A program made the position numbers and the translations under genes. From positions 1-9,040 of the forward strand of contig JAEWCA010000439.1 in the NCBI GenBank assembly GCA_023390875.1: 9,040 nucleotides of DNA. The letters run 5' to 3'. Positions within the stretch are counted from its first letter, which is position 1, and every line of letters starts with the position of its first letter. Origin of the DNA: Actinomycetes bacterium. GTDB lineage: Bacteria > Actinomycetota > Actinomycetes > Actinomycetales > Cellulomonadaceae. Shown here piece by piece: positions 6,320-9,040 of the stretch. Under the pieces are notes generated by a model. That model did not search any database. It was not told the DNA's origin and saw only the letters and a program-made list of their open reading frames with translations.

Positions 6320-7135
6320 TCATCGGGTGACATCGGTGGCCCTCCTCAGGACCTGTTCGGCGTGGCGGAGCACGGGACCGTCGACCATGCGGCCGTCCCA
6401 CTGGAAGACGCCGTGCCGGCCTTCGGCAGCGGCGAGGACCCCGGTGGCCCAGGCGACCGCGGCGTCGTCCGGCCGGTACGCGCGGCGGACGACGTCGACC
6501 TGGGACGGGTGGATGCACGCGGTCGCGGTGAACCCGCAGGCCGCGGCGTCGGTGGCTTCGTCGTGGAGCCCGGCGACGTCCCCGATGTCCATGTGCACGG
6601 CGTCGATGGCGGCGCGGCCGTGCGCCCCGGCGGCGACGAGGACGGTCGAGCGGGCGTGCACGGCGACGTCGCGGTAGCGGCCGTCGGGGAAGCGGCTGGA
6701 CGTGCCGCCGAGGGAGGCGACGAGGTCGTCGGCTCCCCACATGAGGGCGACGACGTTGGGGACCGCGGCGATGGCAGCCGCGTTGACGACGCCGGCGGCG
6801 GTCTCGACGAGGGCGACGACGTCGTACTCCGCAAGTTCCCGCACCTGCGCCGCCGAGGCGGTCTTGGCGAGCATGACGGTCCGGTACGGGGTGGCTCGCA
6901 GGGCGACGAGGTCGGCGGCGAAGTCGTCGGTGCCGGCGGGGTTGAGCCGCACGACGGTGCGGCCGGCGTCGAGCGGGACGGACGCGAGCGACGCCCGGGC
7001 GGACGCCTTGTCGGCGGGCGCGACCGCGTCCTCCAGGTCGAGGATCACGCCGTCGGCGGCGGCCGCGGCCTTCTCGTACCGGTCGGGCCGGTCGGCCGGG
7101 CAGAAGAGGAGCGCGGGCCCCAGGGCGAACGTCAT
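6320..7135 (-). CDS. CitE-like CoA-ester lyase (HpcH/HpaI aldolase family)
   Basis: Mg-dependent enzyme that cleaves or forms C-C bonds in beta-hydroxyacyl-CoA thioesters. At 271 residues it has the length of the stand-alone CitE-like proteins. Visible motifs are FCPADRPDRY (11-20), DLEDAV (33-38), RLN with Arg63, ALVETAAGV with Glu111 and GADDL with Asp136/137 (the usual metal ligands), and CIHPSQ (207-212). Genes for the other citrate lyase subunits are absent here, so true citrate lyase is unlikely. Gene order matches M. tuberculosis Rv2498c, reported as a beta-hydroxyacyl-CoA lyase acting in leucine breakdown and on citramalyl-CoA from itaconate. The same role is inferred, cleaving HMG-CoA-like or citramalyl-CoA-like substrates to acetyl-CoA plus acetoacetate or pyruvate. 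Its ATG overlaps the preceding stop as ATGA, so its translation is probably coupled to the hydratase gene. Confidence 0.92.
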   Translation of the reverse strand: MTFALGPALLFCPADRPDRYEKAAAAADGVILDLEDAVAPADKASARASLASVPLDAGRTVVRLNPAGTDDFAADLVALRATPYRTVMLAKTASAAQVRELAEYDVVALVETAAGVVNAAAIAAVPNVVALMWGADDLVASLGGTSSRFPDGRYRDVAVHARSTVLVAAGAHGRAAIDAVHMDIGDVAGLHDEATDAAACGFTATACIHPSQVDVVRRAYRPDDAAVAWATGVLAAAEGRHGVFQWDGRMVDGPVLRHAEQVLRRATDVTR

Positions 7136-7608
7136 CGCGCCGCGTCCTCACACCACCACAGCACCGACCGGGTGGCCTCCGCGACGACGACCCCGTCCTG
7201 GTTCTCGCCGGTGTGCGCGAGCGTCACGACGCCCTGCCCGGGCCGCGACGACGACAGCCGCTTCGACGTCACGACGGTCGACGAGTACAGCGTGTCGCCG
7301 TGGAACAGCGGGTGCGGGAACGTCACGTCGGTGAACCCGAGGTTCGCGACGATCGTGCCCTGCGTGAGCTGCGCGACGGACGACCCGACCAGCACGGACA
7401 GCGTCATGAGCGAGTTCACGAGCCGCGCGCCGAACGGCTGCCCGGACGCCCACGCGGCGTCGAGGTGCAGCGCCTGCGGGTTCATGGTCAGCGTCGAGAA
7501 CAGCACGTTGTCCGCCTCGGTGAGCGTCCGCCCGGGCCGGTGCACGTACCGCACGTCGAGCTCGAGCTCCTCGTACCAGAGCCCGCGCTGCACCACGTCC
7601 GAGGTCAC
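7132..7608 (-). CDS. MaoC-like (R)-specific enoyl-CoA hydratase
   Basis: A 158-residue hot-dog-fold protein expected to add water to an enoyl-CoA. TLTEADNVLFSTLTMNPQALH holds the hydratase-2-type Asp33 and His48, the likely catalytic pair. GFTDVTFPHPLFHGDTLYSS is the typical MaoC strand region with HGDTL, and NQDGVVVAEATR the last strands. The start is the GTG at 7608, whose GTGA overlaps the dehydrogenase stop; upstream sequence in this frame is only the shadow of that gene. By order it corresponds to M. tuberculosis Rv2499c. In the inferred pathway it would hydrate a 3-methylglutaconyl-CoA- or itaconyl/mesaconyl-type substrate to feed the next enzyme. Substrate is not shown by the sequence. 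Confidence 0.88.
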   Translation of the reverse strand: MTSDVVQRGLWYEELELDVRYVHRPGRTLTEADNVLFSTLTMNPQALHLDAAWASGQPFGARLVNSLMTLSVLVGSSVAQLTQGTIVANLGFTDVTFPHPLFHGDTLYSSTVVTSKRLSSSRPGQGVVTLAHTGENQDGVVVAEATRSVLWWCEDAAR

Positions 7609-8780
7609 CGCGGCGCCCCGGCGAACCCGAGCTCGCGCGCGATCACCATGAGCTGCACCTCCGTGGTCCCCTCGCCGATCTCGAGGATCTTCGAGTCGCG
7701 GTAGTGCCGCGCGACGGCGTTCTCGTTCATCACGCCGTTGCCCCCGAAGATCTGCGCGGCGTCGTGCGCGTTCGCCATCGCGGCCTCCGACCCGATGAGC
7801 TTCGCGAGGCTGGCCTCGAGCTTGAACGGCTGGCCGGCGACGAGGCGCTGCGCGGCGTCGAGCCACGCCAGACGGGCCGAGTGGGCGCGGGCCTCCATGC
7901 GGGCGAGCGTGAACGCGATGTGCTGGTTCGAGCCGATGGGCTGGCCGAACACGTTGCGGCTGCGCGCGTACCGCATGGCATCCTCGAGGCAGCCCTGCGC
8001 GGCGCCGGAGCACAGCGCGGCGAACGCGACGCGGCCTTCGTCGAGCGTCTGGATGAACTGCGCGAAGCCGCGGCCGCGCTCGCCCAGCAGGTTCGCGGCC
8101 GGGACGCGGACGTCGGAGAACAGCAGCGGGTGCGTGTCGGACGTGTGCCAGCCGACCTTGTCGTAGGCGGGCAGGACCGTGAACCCGGGCGTCCCGGACG
8201 GGACGAGGATCGCGGTGAGCTCCTTCTTCACCGACCCGTCGGGCCGTTCCGACTGACCGGTGACCGCGGTGATCGTCACGAGCCGGGTGATCGCCGTCCC
8301 GGAGTTGGTGATGAACTGCTTGGTCCCGTTGATGACCCACTCGTCGCCGACGAGCTCCGCCGTCGTCTTCGTGCCGGCCGCGTCCGATCCCGCGTCCGCC
8401 TCCGTGAGGCCGAAGGCCGCCAAGGCCCGGCCCGACGCGAGCATCGGGATCCACTCCTCCTTCTGCGCCTCCGTCCCGGACCGCCAGACGGGCATCGCGC
8501 CGAGCCCGACCCCGGCCTCGAGCGTCACCGCGATGGACTGGTCGACGCGCGCGAGCTGCTCGACCGCGAGGCACAGGTCGACGTAGTCGCGCCCCTGGCC
8601 GCCGTGCGAGCGGGGGAACGGCAGGCCGAACAGCCCCATGTCGCCCATCTGCGCGAGGATCTCGTACGGCAGCTCGCGCTTGGTGTCGTACTCGTACGCG
8701 GCGGGCGCGACGACGGTGTCGGCGAAGTCGCGCACCTCGTCGCGGAGCTTCTGCTGTTCGGCGGTGAGGTCGTGACTCAT
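7605..8780 (-). CDS. Acyl-CoA dehydrogenase (FadE19-like, branched-chain)
   Basis: FAD enzyme, 391 residues, the usual length, that oxidises acyl-CoA to 2-enoyl-CoA and passes electrons to ETF. Domains in order are the N-terminal helices, the middle beta domain with AFGLTEADAGSD (122-133) and the INGTKQFITN strand (150-159), and the C-terminal helices with RVAFAALCSGAAQG (250-263), RNVFGQPIG (275-283), QIFGGNGVM (343-351) and GEGTTEVQ. Glu370 in GEG is the catalytic base position of short- and medium-chain enzymes. At the alternative helix position used by human isovaleryl-CoA dehydrogenase, the sequence is LDEGR, with Gly where that enzyme has Glu. The ATG overlaps the carboxylase stop as ATGA, and AAGGGA stands about eight bases before it. 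Its place between a biotin carboxylase and a MaoC hydratase points to leucine-derived or similar branched acyl-CoA. Confidence 0.96.
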   Translation of the reverse strand: MSHDLTAEQQKLRDEVRDFADTVVAPAAYEYDTKRELPYEILAQMGDMGLFGLPFPRSHGGQGRDYVDLCLAVEQLARVDQSIAVTLEAGVGLGAMPVWRSGTEAQKEEWIPMLASGRALAAFGLTEADAGSDAAGTKTTAELVGDEWVINGTKQFITNSGTAITRLVTITAVTGQSERPDGSVKKELTAILVPSGTPGFTVLPAYDKVGWHTSDTHPLLFSDVRVPAANLLGERGRGFAQFIQTLDEGRVAFAALCSGAAQGCLEDAMRYARSRNVFGQPIGSNQHIAFTLARMEARAHSARLAWLDAAQRLVAGQPFKLEASLAKLIGSEAAMANAHDAAQIFGGNGVMNENAVARHYRDSKILEIGEGTTEVQLMVIARELGFAGAPR

Positions 8781-9040
8781 TCCGGGGTCCCTTCGTGGGG
8801 GTGGCCGTGGATGGTGGCCACCACGTGGTCGAGCGCCACCCGGTCGGTCGGTCGGACCGTGAGGGTGACGATGCCGTCGCCTGGGGCAACGACCCGGTGC
8901 TCCATCTTCATGGCCTCGATCACGAGGAGCGTCTGACCGGCGACGACCTCGTCGCCGGACTCGACGTCGACCGAGACGACGATGCCGGGCATGGGGGAGC
9001 GGACCACGGGGTCCGCGGGGCGGTCGCCGCGCACGACGGC
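8777..9040 (-). CDS. Biotin-dependent acyl-CoA carboxylase alpha subunit, C-terminal biotinyl domain (5' end off the window)
   Basis: Only the last 87 codons are present. They form a complete biotinyl domain: SPMPGIVVSVDVESGDEV, then VIEAMKMEH, whose Lys (codon 8906-8908) is the biotin attachment site, then PGDGIVTLTV and the C-terminus PHEGTPE. The frame continues off the right edge, so the biotin carboxylase domain should lie outside. The biotin arm carries carboxyl groups to a separate carboxyltransferase subunit, expected further upstream. In the matching M. tuberculosis order this is accA1 beside accD1, acting on 3-methylcrotonyl-CoA. The stop overlaps the dehydrogenase ATG by four bases. 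Pyruvate carboxylase is less likely, because the neighbours are acyl-CoA enzymes. Confidence 0.93.
   Translation of the reverse strand, partial: AVVRGDRPADPVVRSPMPGIVVSVDVESGDEVVAGQTLLVIEAMKMEHRVVAPGDGIVTLTVRPTDRVALDHVVATIHGHPHEGTPE

Noticed and set aside
6320..7135. Citrate lyase beta subunit
   Set aside because: No CitD, CitF or accessory genes in the window; neighbours are acyl-CoA enzymes, which indicates the CitE-like CoA lyase group.

Overview
The window is very GC-rich, with short intergenic gaps and strong third-position G/C in every gene. It comes from a high-GC Gram-positive actinobacterium. The secreted chitinase and general style would suit a soil member of the Cellulomonas/Promicromonospora side of Micrococcales, but that placement is only a guess. 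It contains seven clear protein genes, one carboxylase gene cut by the right edge, and two candidate small ORFs. I see no tRNA, rRNA, CRISPR array, insertion sequence or phage gene.

Layout. (1) Left edge to about 1.1 kb, minus strand: a patatin-like serine lipase/esterase whose C-terminus runs off the window. Its start is unclear, because the only strong ribosome-binding site and ATG open a different 19-codon frame. (2) 1.3-2.7 kb, plus strand, divergent from it: a secreted GH18 chitinase with signal peptide and intact catalytic motif. (3) 2.8-4.2 kb, minus strand: a 452-residue protein of unknown function with a PD-(D/E)XK/RecB-like nuclease signature in its N-terminal third. It stands alone and has a less extreme base composition. 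A 14-bp-stem hairpin lies between it and the convergent chitinase. (4) 4.5-6.0 kb, plus strand: an APC-superfamily amino-acid permease of the cationic amino-acid transporter type, with a leader of about 310 bases. (5) 6.1-9.0 kb, minus strand: an operon reading biotin-dependent carboxylase alpha subunit (C-terminal biotinyl domain only), acyl-CoA dehydrogenase, MaoC-like hydratase, CitE-like lyase and possibly a 40-residue small protein. The first four are joined by three 4-base stop/start overlaps.

The operon has the same order as the Mycobacterium tuberculosis accA1-fadE19-Rv2499c-Rv2498c (citE) cluster. That cluster is linked to branched-chain (leucine) acyl-CoA breakdown and to itaconate/citramalyl-CoA processing. 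The likely chain here is acyl-CoA dehydrogenation, biotin-dependent carboxylation, hydration, and retro-Claisen cleavage to acetyl-CoA plus a second product. This rests on gene order and motifs.

Nothing in the window is a clear new multi-gene system. The items most worth following up are the orphan nuclease-like protein, the out-of-frame leader ORF at the lipase start, the small ORF ending the catabolic operon, and the strong paired hairpins between convergent genes.
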